DNA of 64,000 bases from Pseudothauera nasutitermitis (GCF_004801295.1 NZ_SSOC01000006.1:62001-126000), one strand, 5' to 3'. Positions 17,743 to 28,265 are shown, counted from the stretch's first letter. The notes: generated by a model from the letters alone, not told the origin. Program-made: numbers and translations.

Positions 17743-18486
17743 CTACAGGCGCGCGCTGCGCCCCCCGTCCACGGCGATGACCTGCCCGGTGACGTAGGGC
17801 GCTTCCAGCAGGAGGAAGCGCACCATGGCGGCAATGTCCTGCGGCGTGCCCTCGCGGCCGAGCAGGGTGTGGCGGATGATCTCGGCGCGCGCCTCGGGTG
17901 GGAACTGGCCGTCCTCCGGCCATTCCACGGGGCCGGGGGCCACCGCGTTTACGCGCACCTCGGGCGCCAGTTCCACCGCCAGCGCGCGGGCCAGGCCGAG
18001 CAGGCCGGCCTTGGCCGCGCTGTACAGCGGATAGCCGCGCAGCGGGCGTTCGGCGTGGATGTCGACGATGTTCACGATGGCGCCGCGCCGCGCGCGCAGA
18101 TGCGGCGCGGCGGCCTGCGAGAGGAACAGCGGGCCTTTCAGGTTGGAGCCGATCAGGTCGTGCCAGGCGGCCAGATCGATTTCGCCCAGCGGCGTGGGGA
18201 AGAAGCTGGAGGCGTTGTTGACCAGTCCGTCCAGGCGGCCGGCCTGTTGCAGGGTTTGCTCCATCACCGCCTCGGGCATGCCGTCGGCGCCCAGGTCGCC
18301 GGCCACCAGCCAGGCCGAATCCGCCCGTGTGGCGTTGAGCAGTTCGGCCAGCGCGCGCGCTTCACCGGCGGAGTGGCGGTAGTGCAGCACCACGTCGGCG
18401 CCGGCGGCGTGCAACTGGCGGGCGATCGCGGCGCCGACGCGGCGGGCGGCGCCGGTGACCAGGATGGCGGGGCGTTCAGCGTGCAT
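17743..18486 (-). CDS. folM: FolM-type pteridine reductase (SDR family)
   Basis: A short-chain dehydrogenase, 247 residues. FolM enzymes reduce dihydrofolate or dihydromonapterin with NADPH. The N-terminal nucleotide motif TGAARRVG has the arginine (TGX3RXG) that separates pteridine reductases from ordinary SDRs. The catalytic YSAAK follows LRGYPL. The C-terminus VDGGRSARL is typical. The ATG at 18486 (MHAERPAILVTG) was chosen because the motif then begins near residue 11; a start at 18609 would overlap the divergent methyltransferase gene. The substrate assignment rests on the arginine motif. Confidence 0.8.
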   Translation of the reverse strand: MHAERPAILVTGAARRVGAAIARQLHAAGADVVLHYRHSAGEARALAELLNATRADSAWLVAGDLGADGMPEAVMEQTLQQAGRLDGLVNNASSFFPTPLGEIDLAAWHDLIGSNLKGPLFLSQAAAPHLRARRGAIVNIVDIHAERPLRGYPLYSAAKAGLLGLARALAVELAPEVRVNAVAPGPVEWPEDGQFPPEARAEIIRHTLLGREGTPQDIAAMVRFLLLEAPYVTGQVIAVDGGRSARL

Positions 18487-18607
18487 CGGCAGGGCCTCTA
18501 AACGACGGAAGAGTGGAGCGTGGCGTGCACCGAATGATGCCCGCCCGGCGGGCCGGGGGCCAGTGCGCGGGTAGAATGCGCGCTTCTCCGTGCCACCCGG
18601 GACCGCC

Positions 18608-19768
18608 ATGAATCTTCCCCAGCCTTCCGCCGACGCCCTTGCGCAGAGCGCGCGCCTGGTCGATCTGCTGCGCGCGGAAATCCACGCGGCGGGCGGCTGG
18701 ATCAGCTTCGCGCGCTACATGGAGCTGGCGCTGTACGCGCCCGGCCTGGGGTACTACAGCGGCGGCGCGCGCAAGTTCGGGCCGGCGGGCGACTTCATCA
18801 CCGCGCCGGAACTCACGCCGCTGTTCGGCCAGGCGCTGGCCGCCCAGGTGGAGCAGGGCATGCGCGCGAGCGCGGCCCGGGTGATCGAGGCCGGTGCCGG
18901 CACCGGCCTGCTGGCCGCCGATCTGCTGCTCGAACTGGAACGGCGCGGCTGCGTGCCGGAGCAGTACGACATCCTCGAACTCTCTGCCGATCTGCGCGAA
19001 CGCCAGTTCGACACTCTGGCCGCGAAGGTGCCGCATCTGGCTTCGCGCGTACGCTGGCTGGAAACCTTGCCGGAAACCTTCTCCGGCGTGCTGGTGGCCA
19101 ACGAGGTGCTCGACGTGATGCCCACGCACCGCGTGGCCGTGCGCGCCGGCGGCGTGTTCGAGCAGGGCGTGGCGGTGGACGCGGCCGGCGCGCTGCGCTG
19201 GGCGGACCGCCCGGCCACGGGCGCGGTGCTGGACGCCGCGCGCGCACTTGATCTGCCCTGCCCGGAAGAGGGCGAATACGTCACCGAGATCTGCCTGGCC
19301 GCGCATGCCTGGGTGGGCGAGTGGGCACGCCGGCTGCAGACTGGCCTGCTCTTGCTGGTGGATTACGGTTATCCGCGCGCCGAGTACTACTTGCCGACGC
19401 GCTCCAACGGCACGCTGCTGTGCTATTACCGCCACCGCGCGCATGGCGACCCTTTCCTGTGGCCGGGGCTCAACGACATTACCTGCTTCGTCGATTTCAC
19501 CGCAGCGGCCGAAGCGGCCTTCGACGCCGGGCTGGAGGTATACGGCTATACCTCGCAGGCCAGCTTTCTGTTCAACTGCGGCGTGCTGGAATGCCTGGAG
19601 CGGCGCGGGCCGCGCGAAAGCGCGGACTACATCCGCGCCGCGCGCGCGGTGCAGCAGCTGACCGCGCCGCAGGAAATGGGGGAGTTGTTCAAGGTGCTGG
19701 CGGTGGGCCGGGGGCTGCCGGCCACGCCGTTGGGCTTCGCGCGCGGCGACCGCCTGCACGCACTGTGA
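18608..19768 (+). CDS. SAM-dependent methyltransferase, MidA/NDUFAF7 family
   Basis: 386 residues, class I methyltransferase fold of the former DUF185 family. The mitochondrial relative NDUFAF7 methylates an arginine of complex I; bacterial substrates are uncertain. The motifs include FITAPELTPLFGQALA, the SAM-binding VIEAGAGTGLLAADLL, VLVANEVLDVMPTHRV and LLLLVDYGYPRAEYY, all characteristic. The ATG at 18608 precedes MNLPQPSADALAQ. It is divergent from folM, a pairing that is common in related betaproteobacteria. Confidence 0.88.
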   Translation: MNLPQPSADALAQSARLVDLLRAEIHAAGGWISFARYMELALYAPGLGYYSGGARKFGPAGDFITAPELTPLFGQALAAQVEQGMRASAARVIEAGAGTGLLAADLLLELERRGCVPEQYDILELSADLRERQFDTLAAKVPHLASRVRWLETLPETFSGVLVANEVLDVMPTHRVAVRAGGVFEQGVAVDAAGALRWADRPATGAVLDAARALDLPCPEEGEYVTEICLAAHAWVGEWARRLQTGLLLLVDYGYPRAEYYLPTRSNGTLLCYYRHRAHGDPFLWPGLNDITCFVDFTAAAEAAFDAGLEVYGYTSQASFLFNCGVLECLERRGPRESADYIRAARAVQQLTAPQEMGELFKVLAVGRGLPATPLGFARGDRLHAL

Positions 19769-19796
19769 GTGGGCGTGGCGGGTGGGCGCGGCCGGA

Positions 19797-20066
19797 TCAA
19801 GCCGCCGCCACCTCGCCCAGGCTGCACTTGGCCACGCCGAAGCGGGTGTTCACCAGCAGCGGATAGCTGGCCCCGCTGTAGCGTCCGTAGGCGCCGATGT
19901 TGTAGCCTACCACGCGGCCGGCGACGCGGCCGATGCGCACGCGCATGCCGACGCGGTAGCCGGCGCGGATGGCGTTGCTGACCGCCTGCTCCACGCCGCG
20001 CGGCGGGTGGCTGGAGGCGGCGTGCGGACAGCCGCCTTCGACGAGATCGAGATGTACCCTGTCCAT
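19797..20066 (-). CDS. Small hypothetical protein, 89 residues
   Basis: I do not recognise a family. The product reads MDRVHLDLVEGGCPHAASSH at the start and then a Gly/Val/Arg-rich middle (GYRVGMRVRIGRVAGRVVGY), suggesting a small beta-rich fold. CGGAGACC lies just before the ATG. The 15 bases up to and including the start are almost the same as those of the next leftward gene at 20437, suggesting a duplicated leader. Coding is supported by the ribosome site and by sensible composition, but not by homology that I can name. Confidence 0.5.
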   Translation of the reverse strand: MDRVHLDLVEGGCPHAASSHPPRGVEQAVSNAIRAGYRVGMRVRIGRVAGRVVGYNIGAYGRYSGASYPLLVNTRFGVAKCSLGEVAAA

Positions 20067-20221
20067 GATGGTCTCCGTTGAGCGTCCGCCGGCGGCCGGT
20101 TTCGGCCGCGTGGGGCGCCTGTGAGGGCCATCATCGCGCCGAACGGCGGCGCGCGAAGGTCCGAGCAGGCGCCCAAACGCCCGCGAATTCGTTGCTTTAC
20201 CGTGCCCGAAGGCGGGGAGGC

Positions 20222-20437
20222 TTATTCCTGGTTGCGATACACCGCGGCCAGAAAGGCTTCCACATCCATCGGCGGGGGCATGCGCGGTTCCCTGGCCGCT
20301 TCGGCCGCGTGTTCCTGCAGACGCGGCGCGATTTCCGGCCTGGGCAGCCAGCCGGCATCGAGCACTTCGTCGTCGTAGGGCGCCGGGTCGATGGCGGCGG
20401 GCTTGTTGTCTGCGCTCATGTCCATGACGATCACCAT
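20222..20437 (-). CDS. Small hypothetical protein, 71 residues
   Basis: An acidic, proline-rich small protein opening MVIVMDMSADNKPAAIDPAP and ending FLAAVYRNQE. No family recognised, no membrane segment or signal. GGAGG lies seven bases before the ATG, a strong ribosome site. It precedes the 89-residue hypothetical gene on the same strand, with about 155 bp between them. Both share the leader CGGAG(G/A)CCATCATGG. Function unknown. Confidence 0.5.
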   Translation of the reverse strand: MVIVMDMSADNKPAAIDPAPYDDEVLDAGWLPRPEIAPRLQEHAAEAAREPRMPPPMDVEAFLAAVYRNQE

Positions 20438-20631
20438 GATGGCCTCCGCAATGTGTGTGAAACGCGTTTTCCCTTGGTTGCATTAACGGCGCCGGAGCGC
20501 CGGACTTGAACCGGGCGCATTGCGGGCGGACGCCCGGGGCAGGCGTCCATGGGCCGATCATGGCGACGCGCGGTGCGCCGGACCAATCAGGGCAAACCCG
20601 GGGTGCGGGCGCATTTCACGCCCGCATGCGG

Positions 20632-21438
20632 TCACAGTTCGCGTTCGACCAGCCAGTCGGCGATGCGGGTGGCGGCGCGTTCCCAATCGCGTTCGAGCAT
20701 CATGCCGTGGCCCATGCCGGGCAGGATTTCCGCCTGGCGGCCATAGGTGGCGGCGGTGGCGTGCACCTGGTCGGGCGGGATCAGCGTGTCGAACTCGGCG
20801 CCCAGAATCAGCATCGGCGGGCGGTGCATCAGGGTGGGGCGCGGCAGGTTGAATAGCGTCATGTCCCAGATCGCGCGGTGCGATTCGGGTTGGCAGAGGT
20901 TGTAGTAGCGCAACAAGATTTCACGATCGATGGCTTGGTGGAACAGCGCGTCGCGCAGGCTGTCGAGCTGTGGCTGGCCGCCGCCCATGATGCGGTTGAG
21001 ATCGACGAGCAGGTTGGGCTTGGTGAACATCAACCCCATCGCCGAGCCCATCAGGCCCTGCGGCGGCACCGAGGAGAGCAGCACCACGCCCGGCACGTCG
21101 CCGCGTTCCAGATACTTCTGCACCACCATGCCGCCCATGGAGTGGCCGATCAGCACCGGCGGCTCGGGCAGGCGGGCGACCACCTCGGCCACGTCGGAGA
21201 CGTAGTCGTCCAGCGAGAAGGAATCCAGCGGCGCGCGCCGGCGGCTGGCGCCGTGGCCGGACAGCGAGAGCGCATAGCTGGCCCAGCCGCGCGCGGCGAA
21301 CCAGGGCAGGAAGTGCTCTTCCCAGCACCACGCGGCGGTGTAGGCGCCATGCACGAACAGCAGCGGGGCGGGGCGGGTCTGCGTGCCGACGGGAGTGTGG
21401 CAGAGTACTTCCAGTTCGCCGAAACGGCTCGTGTTCAT
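20632..21438 (-). CDS. Alpha/beta hydrolase
   Basis: 268 residues of the alpha/beta hydrolase fold. The nucleophile elbow is GHSMGG (in PPVLIGHSMGGMVVQKYL). An oxyanion-type LFVHGAYTAAWCW lies near residue 30, and the catalytic acid and histidine are probably in GAEFDTLIPPDQ and LPGMGHGMMLERDW. The substrate cannot be told. It overlaps the upstream glutathione transferase gene by four bases (ATGA), so the pair form an operon, which hints at detoxification of small organic compounds. Confidence 0.85.
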   Translation of the reverse strand: MNTSRFGELEVLCHTPVGTQTRPAPLLFVHGAYTAAWCWEEHFLPWFAARGWASYALSLSGHGASRRRAPLDSFSLDDYVSDVAEVVARLPEPPVLIGHSMGGMVVQKYLERGDVPGVVLLSSVPPQGLMGSAMGLMFTKPNLLVDLNRIMGGGQPQLDSLRDALFHQAIDREILLRYYNLCQPESHRAIWDMTLFNLPRPTLMHRPPMLILGAEFDTLIPPDQVHATAATYGRQAEILPGMGHGMMLERDWERAATRIADWLVEREL

Positions 21439-22055
21439 CGCGGCACCTCCATGCCGCGCGCCACGGCCGGGCGGGCGGCGATGGCGTCGTACCAGCGCCG
21501 CACGGCGGGAAAGTCGTCCAGTTCCACGCCCTGCCATTCGTGTCGGGAAATCCACGGGAAGGTGGCGATGTCGGCGATCGAATATGCGCCGCCGGCCAGC
21601 CATTCGTGGCCGGCCAGGCGGCGGTCGAGCACGCCGTAGATGCGCCGGGTTTCGTTGGTGTAGCGCTCGATGGCGTAGGGAATCTGCTCGGGCGCGAAGC
21701 GGCGGAAGTGGTGCGCCTGGCCGAGCATCGGTCCCACGCTGCCCATCTGCATCATCAGCCACTGCAGGGCTTCGAGGCGGCCGCGCGGGTCGGCGGGCAG
21801 CAGGCGGCCGGTCTTTTCGGCCAGATAGATCAGGATGGCGCCGGATTCGAACAGCGCCACCGGCGCGCCGCCGGGGCCGTCCTGGTCGATGATGGCGGGG
21901 ATCTTGTTGTTCGGGCTGATGGCGAGGAAATCCGGGGCGAATTGCTCGTCGCGGGTGATATCCACCGTGTGCACGCGGTATTCCAGCGCGAGTTCTTCGA
22001 GGGCGATGGAAATCTTGCGTCCGTTGGGGGTGCCCCAGGTGTATAGATCGATCAT
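21435..22055 (-). CDS. Glutathione S-transferase, Nu/Ure2p-like
   Basis: 206 residues. The N-terminal thioredoxin-like domain reads MIDLYTWGTPNGRKISIALE and contains NNKIPAIIDQDGPGG, the cis-proline loop that binds glutathione. SGAILIYLAEKTGRLLP follows. The C-terminal helical domain carries YSIADIATFPW. The pattern TWGTPNG and the lack of a catalytic Tyr/Ser/Cys at the usual place are those of Nu-class (YfcG/YghU) enzymes, many of which act as disulfide-bond oxidoreductases. It is the first gene of a two-gene operon with the hydrolase at 20632. Confidence 0.88.
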   Translation of the reverse strand: MIDLYTWGTPNGRKISIALEELALEYRVHTVDITRDEQFAPDFLAISPNNKIPAIIDQDGPGGAPVALFESGAILIYLAEKTGRLLPADPRGRLEALQWLMMQMGSVGPMLGQAHHFRRFAPEQIPYAIERYTNETRRIYGVLDRRLAGHEWLAGGAYSIADIATFPWISRHEWQGVELDDFPAVRRWYDAIAARPAVARGMEVPR

Positions 22056-22147
22056 GCAGTGTTCACCTTTGCAGGCGGCAATGCCGCCGATGCCTCAGAG
22101 CCTACCACTTTCTGCTTACCGCTTCCGTGTCGCCTGCCCTGCGGCGC

Positions 22148-22900
22148 TCAGGCGTTCTGCCACAGCGGCGCCAGCGCGGCGTCGCGGATGTCGTTCTCGC
22201 GCTCGCTGAAGCGTGCGGCGTCGGCGTCGAACAGCAGCCAGCACAGGAAGCGTGCCACCGTGTCCGGGGTGGCGAGCTGGCCGTTGGCCTTGAGCTGGCG
22301 GAAGGCTTCGACGTCGGGAAAGTCGGCTTCGGCGAGCTTGCGGATCTGCGCCTGCATCGGCGTATCGACCACGCCCGGCCGCGCGCTGCCGACCAGGATG
22401 CCGCGCTCGCGCAGTTCCTCCCGCCAGCACTGGTAGAGCATGTGCAGCGCGCTCTTGGAGACGCAGTACGGCCCCCAGCCGGCGAGCGGGTGGTGCGCGG
22501 CGCCGGAAGAGATGTGCAGGATGCGCGCGCCCGGCGCCAGCACCGGCAGCAGCGCCTGGGTGAGGAACAGCGGGGCGAGCAGGTTGGTCTGCAGGTGGGC
22601 GGTGAAGTCCGCGCGCTCCACCTCGGTCAGCGGGCCCGCCGGGGCGAGCACGCCGGCGTTGTGCACCACGCGTGCCGGCGCGCGGCCGCCGAGCGCGGCG
22701 AGCACGCGCTGCGGCGCGTCTTCGGCGCCCACGTCGAGCGCCAGCGTTTCGACCCGGCCGCGGTGGCGCTCGGCCAGGGCCTGCAGCGGCGCGGGGCGGC
22801 GGCCGATGGCGAGTACCGTGTCGCCGCGTTCGACCAGGCGTGCGCTGAGCGCTTCGCCGATGCCGCTGCCGGCGCCGGTGACGATGGCCAGCGCGCTCAC
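22148..22900 (-). CDS. Short-chain dehydrogenase/reductase
   Basis: About 250 residues with the SDR cofactor motif TGAGSGIG near the N-terminus, HNAGVLAPAGPL (NAG motif), a Ser in ILHISSGAAH and the catalytic YCVSK. It is probably NADP-dependent because an arginine pair follows (AIGRRPAP); the substrate is unknown. I place the start at the GTG at 22900, because AGGAGG lies eight bases before it and the SDR fold begins there. An alternative ATG at 22969, overlapping the DsbA-like gene stop as ATGA, would add 23 residues rich in Pro and Arg. Confidence 0.8.
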   Translation of the reverse strand: MSALAIVTGAGSGIGEALSARLVERGDTVLAIGRRPAPLQALAERHRGRVETLALDVGAEDAPQRVLAALGGRAPARVVHNAGVLAPAGPLTEVERADFTAHLQTNLLAPLFLTQALLPVLAPGARILHISSGAAHHPLAGWGPYCVSKSALHMLYQCWREELRERGILVGSARPGVVDTPMQAQIRKLAEADFPDVEAFRQLKANGQLATPDTVARFLCWLLFDADAARFSERENDIRDAALAPLWQNA

Positions 22901-22965
22901 TGGACGACCCTCCTGGCGCTGCGCGGAGGGTGGGTGGTCCCCTTCGGGCGGCCGGGCGGGGACGC

Positions 22966-23637
22966 TCATGCGCGGCCCCCCTCGCCCAGCGCCTGCAGGA
23001 TGGCGGCGCCCAGCACGGCGGGTGATTGCGCGCCGGATACGCCCAGCTGGCGTGCGAGGATGAAGAAGGGTACCGCGCCGATGCCCTGCTGGGCGATGCC
23101 CTGGGCCATGCGCAGCACGGCCGCGCTGTCCTCGTCGCTTTCCAGGTATTCGAGGATGTCCGCGCGCCGCGCGCCGCCCGCGGCTTCCGCCAGTTCGGCG
23201 AGCACGGCGTTGTCGCCGATGTCGCGTCCATGCTCGAAGTAGGCGGCGAACACGCTGTCGGTGAACGCCTTCAGATGTTCCGGGCGGGCCCCGAGGCGCT
23301 GCGCGCGGTAGCACAGGCGGTGGGCCTTGAGGGTGTTGGGGCGCACCTTGATGCGCTCGAAGGCGAAGCGCGGCCCGCCGTCGGCGGCGGCTTCCAGCAG
23401 GCGCGCGTTGGCGGCCTCGACCGCCTGCGGGCCGCCGAACTTGGCTTCCATGTAGGCGGCGTAGGGCATGCCGCCGGCCGGCAGTTTGGCGTCGAGGAAG
23501 AAGGGCAGCCAGTTCACCTGCACCGGCAGGCTGGGATGGCTGGCGCGCAGGTCTTCCAGCGCGCGGTCCAGGTGGGTCTTGCCGAGGTAGCACCACGGGC
23601 AGACGAAATCGGAGACGAGGTCGATGGTCAGGGTCAT
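22966..23637 (-). CDS. DsbA-family oxidoreductase (FrnE-like)
   Basis: 223 residues of the DsbA thioredoxin-like superfamily. The redox motif is CPWC in DLVSDFVCPWCYLGK, near residue 13. KVRPNTLKAHRLCYRA and GIGAVPFFILARQLGVSGAQ match cytoplasmic FrnE proteins. No signal peptide precedes the motif, so it is probably cytoplasmic rather than periplasmic. It lies just upstream of the SDR gene on the same strand, and the two frames nearly touch. Confidence 0.88.
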   Translation of the reverse strand: MTLTIDLVSDFVCPWCYLGKTHLDRALEDLRASHPSLPVQVNWLPFFLDAKLPAGGMPYAAYMEAKFGGPQAVEAANARLLEAAADGGPRFAFERIKVRPNTLKAHRLCYRAQRLGARPEHLKAFTDSVFAAYFEHGRDIGDNAVLAELAEAAGGARRADILEYLESDEDSAAVLRMAQGIAQQGIGAVPFFILARQLGVSGAQSPAVLGAAILQALGEGGRA

Positions 23638-23657
23638 GGAGTGGGTCCGCAGCGTGG

Positions 23658-24860
23658 TCAGTCGGGTTGGCGCAGGCGTTGCAGCAGGCGCTGGCCGGCG
23701 CGCCCGTCGGGCTCCCAGCCGAACTGGCGCTGCACCTCGGCGATGGCGCGGCGGGTGTTGGTGCCGAGCAGGCCGTCCACTTCGCCGATGTCGTGCCCGC
23801 GTTCGATCAGCAGGCGCTGCACCTCGCGGCGGTCGGCGCGCGACAGGCCGGGGTCGTCGGTGGGCCACGGCGTCCGGAAGCCGGCCGGCGCGCCGCGCAG
23901 GCGGTCGGCCAGATGGGCGATGGCCAGTGCGTAGCTTTCCGCCGCGTTGTAGCTGAATAGCGCGTCGAAGTTGCGCAGGGTGAGGAAGGCCGGGCCGTTG
24001 GGGCCGGCGGGCAGGATCAGCCCGGCCTGCGTATCGCCGCCGGGCAGCGCACCGCCGTCGGCGCGGGTGAGTCCGGCGGCCTGCCATTGGGCGAGCGAGC
24101 GCTTGGCGCGGCGGCCGGCCTGCGAAGCGTCGAAGCCGGCCGGCAGGCGTGCTTCGATGCCCCACGGCTGGTTCGGCTGCCAGCCGGCCTTGACCAGGAA
24201 GTTGGCGGTGGAGGCCAGCGCGTCCGGCACGCTGCCGACCAGATCGCGGCGCCCGTCGCCGTCGAAATCCACCGCCAGGCGCTGGTAGGTGGTGGGCATG
24301 AACTGGGTGTGGCCGAAGGCGCCGGCCCAGGAGCCGGTCAGATGGGCCGGATCCACGTGGCCTTCCTCGATGATCTTCAGCGTGGCGAACATCTCGTCGC
24401 GGAAGAAGGCCTGCCGGCGCCCGAAGCACGACAGCGTGGCGAGCGACTGCAGCAGCGGGCGGCGGCCGAAGTTGCGCCCGTAGTTGCTTTCCACCCCCCA
24501 CACCGCCACCACGGTGGCCGGATCGACGTCGTAGCGCGCCTGCACGGCGGCCAGCGTGTCGGCCCATTCGCGCAGCATGGCCTGGCCGTCGGCCACGCGT
24601 TCGTCGTCCACCAGGCCGGCCAGGTAATCCCAGATGGCGGTGGTGAACTCGGGTTGTGCGTCGAGGAAGCCGACCACCGCCATGTCCGGCGCGAGCGGGG
24701 CGGCGTGGGCGTCGAAGGTGGCGGCGCTCAGTCCGCGGGTGCGTGCTTCGCCGCGCAGTTCCTGCAGGCAGGCGGCGAAGGCGGCTTCATCGTTGGCGTG
24801 GGCGGGCAGGGCGGCGGCCAGCGCGACGGCGGCCAGCAGGGAGGCGGGGACTGTGTTCAT
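23658..24860 (-). CDS. Lytic murein transglycosylase, MltB family
   Basis: Cleaves peptidoglycan glycosidic bonds with formation of 1,6-anhydromuramic acid, in the periplasm. About 400 residues. A signal peptide (MNTVPASLLAAVALAAALPAHA) is followed by the SLT catalytic domain with the catalytic Glu in VWGVESNYGRNFG. AGAFGHTQFMPTTYQ is conserved in MltB. The C-terminal 60 residues (SRADRREVQRLLIERGHDIG) form a peptidoglycan-binding domain. There is no lipobox, so it is the soluble variant. A start nine bases earlier (24869) is equally possible. Confidence 0.92.
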   Translation of the reverse strand: MNTVPASLLAAVALAAALPAHANDEAAFAACLQELRGEARTRGLSAATFDAHAAPLAPDMAVVGFLDAQPEFTTAIWDYLAGLVDDERVADGQAMLREWADTLAAVQARYDVDPATVVAVWGVESNYGRNFGRRPLLQSLATLSCFGRRQAFFRDEMFATLKIIEEGHVDPAHLTGSWAGAFGHTQFMPTTYQRLAVDFDGDGRRDLVGSVPDALASTANFLVKAGWQPNQPWGIEARLPAGFDASQAGRRAKRSLAQWQAAGLTRADGGALPGGDTQAGLILPAGPNGPAFLTLRNFDALFSYNAAESYALAIAHLADRLRGAPAGFRTPWPTDDPGLSRADRREVQRLLIERGHDIGEVDGLLGTNTRRAIAEVQRQFGWEPDGRAGQRLLQRLRQPD

Positions 24861-25036
24861 GGCGGTCATTCTACGGTGGAGTCGACCGTTCCGATGGCCT
24901 GCGGTTGCAACAGGCAGCCCGGAAGAACCACCGGGCCAGTTTGCCGCCGGCGCCGGAAACTGTACCGGTACGCGGGGCCGGGATTGTCCTAATCTGGCCG
25001 ATCCTGCAGCTCTCGCCCGCACGATCCGCAGCCGCC

Positions 25037-26209
25037 ATGCACATCGAGTTTTCCCGCCGCGCCCAGGCGCTCACCAGTTCCGCCATCCGCGAAATCCTCA
25101 AGGTGACCGAGCGTCCCGAGGTGATTTCCTTCGCGGGCGGGCTGCCGGCGCCGGAGAGTTTTCCGACCGATGCATTGGCGCGGGCGAGCGTGCGGGTGTT
25201 CGCCCGCATGGCCTACACCGCTTTGCAATATGGCCCCACGGAAGGCTACGCGCCGCTGCGCGAGTGGATCGCTGCGCGCCACGGCACCGACCCCGCCCGC
25301 GTGGTGGTGACCACCGGCTCGCAGCAGGGCCTGGACCTGCTCGGCAAGGTGCTGATCGACCCGGGCAGCACGGTGCTGGTGGAAACGCCCACCTATCTCG
25401 GCGCCCTGCAGGCCTTCTCGCTGTACGAGCCGGCCTTCCGCGCGCTGCCCTCGGACGACGACGGCCCGCTGCCCGCCGCGCTGGACGAGAGCACCGCGGG
25501 TGCGTGCTTCCTGTACGCCCAACCCAATTTCCAGAACCCTACCGGGCGGCGCATGCCGGTGGCGCGGCGCGCCGACCTAGTGCGGCGCGCCCAAGAACGA
25601 GGGCTGCTGATCGTCGAGGACGACCCCTACGGCGAACTGGCCTACGATGGCGAGCGCCTGCCCACGCTGCGTTCGCTGAATCCGGACGGCGTGGCCTATC
25701 TGGGCAGCTTCTCCAAGATCCTCGCACCTGGCCTGCGCCTGGGCTATCTGATCGCCCCGCCCGCGCTGGCCGCCAAGTTCGTCCAGGCCAAGCAGGCGGC
25801 CGATCTGCACACCCCCAGCCTGACCCAGGTGCTGGCCTACGAGAGCGTGCGCGACGGCCTGCTCGACGAGCAGATCGAGCGCGTGCGTGCGCGCTACGCC
25901 GCGCAGTGCGGCGCCATGCTCGACGCGCTGGCGCGCCACATGCCGGCGGGCGTGCAATGGAACCGCCCGCGCGGCGGCATGTTCATCTGGCTGACCTTGC
26001 CGGCCGGGCTGGATGCCGGCGCGCTGCTGGCCGAGGCGGTGGCGCGCAACGTGGCCTACGTGCCCGGCGCGGCCTTCTACGCGGGTCCGCAGGAGGCCAA
26101 TACCCTGCGCCTGTCCTTCGCCACCGTGCCGCCAGTACGCATCGAACAGGGCGTGGCGGTGCTCGCCGGCCTGTTCGCCGAAGCCCTTGCCGGGGTCCGT
26201 TTCGTCTGA
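25037..26209 (+). CDS. PLP-dependent aminotransferase (2-aminoadipate/MocR-like class I)
   Basis: 390 residues. The order is that of the LysN/2-aminoadipate aminotransferase group: ISFAGGLPAPESFP near the N-terminus, QYGPTEGYAPLREWI, TTGSQQGLDLLGK, PNFQNPTGRR, and the PLP lysine in SFSKILAPGLRLGYLI. No helix-turn-helix domain is attached, so it is an enzyme rather than a MocR regulator. The amino-acid substrate cannot be assigned. It is divergent from the lytic transglycosylase gene. Confidence 0.9.
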   Translation: MHIEFSRRAQALTSSAIREILKVTERPEVISFAGGLPAPESFPTDALARASVRVFARMAYTALQYGPTEGYAPLREWIAARHGTDPARVVVTTGSQQGLDLLGKVLIDPGSTVLVETPTYLGALQAFSLYEPAFRALPSDDDGPLPAALDESTAGACFLYAQPNFQNPTGRRMPVARRADLVRRAQERGLLIVEDDPYGELAYDGERLPTLRSLNPDGVAYLGSFSKILAPGLRLGYLIAPPALAAKFVQAKQAADLHTPSLTQVLAYESVRDGLLDEQIERVRARYAAQCGAMLDALARHMPAGVQWNRPRGGMFIWLTLPAGLDAGALLAEAVARNVAYVPGAAFYAGPQEANTLRLSFATVPPVRIEQGVAVLAGLFAEALAGVRFV

Positions 26210-26327
26210 GCCGGAAGGCAAACCACCCCATCCGCCATACCTGCCGTTACAATGCCGCGGTGCACGGTACGCGCCTGCGGCATGACGCGTACGATGACGA
26301 ATCAAACGGATCACGAAGGGAGCAAGG

Positions 26328-26742
26328 ATGAACGCCATTGCCAACGCCCTGCCGACCGAGCAGGAAATGCTCGCGGCCCCGCCCGACGAATACATGTCGC
26401 CGGCGCAGTTGGCCTTCTTCCGCCAGCGGCTCGAGGACGAAATGCGCCAGTTGCTCGACAACGCGCACGAGACCGCCAGCCATCTGCAGGAAAACGAGGC
26501 CACCCCGGACCCCTCGGACCGCGCCAGCGTGGAAGAGGAACACACCCTGGAGCTGCGCGTGCGCGACCGCGAGCGCAAGCTGCTGAAGAAGATCGAGGAA
26601 GCCATCGCGCGCATCGACACCGGTGATTACGGCTGGTGCGAGGAAACCGGCGAGCCCATCGGCGTGGGCCGCCTGCTCGCCCGTCCCACCGCCACGCTCA
26701 GCCTGGAAGCGCAGGAGCGCCGCGAGAAGCTCAAGAAGATGC

Positions 26743-26753
<11 letters not shown>
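26328..26753 (+). CDS. dksA: RNA polymerase-binding protein DksA
   Basis: Binds the secondary channel of RNA polymerase and, with ppGpp, adjusts promoter activity. 141 residues: an N-terminal segment with YMSPAQLAFFRQRLEDEM, a coiled coil carrying DPSDRASVEEEHTLELR (the acidic tip), and the C-terminal zinc-finger region YGWCEETGEPIGVGRLLARP. Only one cysteine of the classical four remains, as in other betaproteobacterial DksA proteins. The cobW gene begins 11 bases before its stop, indicating co-translation. Confidence 0.93.
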
Positions 26754-27983
<1,230 letters not shown>

Positions 27984-27987
<4 letters not shown>

Positions 27988-28265
27988 ACCCGCTGCGCGC
28001 GCTGCTGCGCGGGCTGATCCGCGGCTACCAGCTGTTCATCAGCCCGCTGCTCGGCCCGCGCTGCCGCTTCTACCCGACCTGCTCGCACTATGCCCTGGAA
28101 GCGCTCGACACCCATGGCGTGCTCAAGGGCTCCTGGCTCGCCCTGCGCCGCATCCTGCGCTGCCATCCGTGGAACGCGGGCGGCTTTGATCCGGTGCCGC
28201 CGCGCGCTGGCACGCGGGAAGGCGATTGCGGCTGCGGGCACGGGCACGAGCGGCCCCCATGGTAG
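27984..28265 (+). CDS. yidD: Membrane protein insertion efficiency factor YidD
   Basis: A small amphipathic protein (93 residues) that assists YidC-dependent insertion. The family signature is clear: [34 protein letters not shown], and [14 protein letters not shown]. The start is a GTG that overlaps the stop of the cobW gene (GTGA). The C-terminal tail is rich in Cys, Gly and His ([14 protein letters not shown]), perhaps metal-binding. It is unusual that the gene sits with cobW and not with rnpA and yidC. Confidence 0.93.

Noticed and set aside
16576-18501. A 641-residue rightward frame over the FHA, ttcA and folM genes
   Set aside because: It lies antisense to three well-supported genes and has shadow-type composition.
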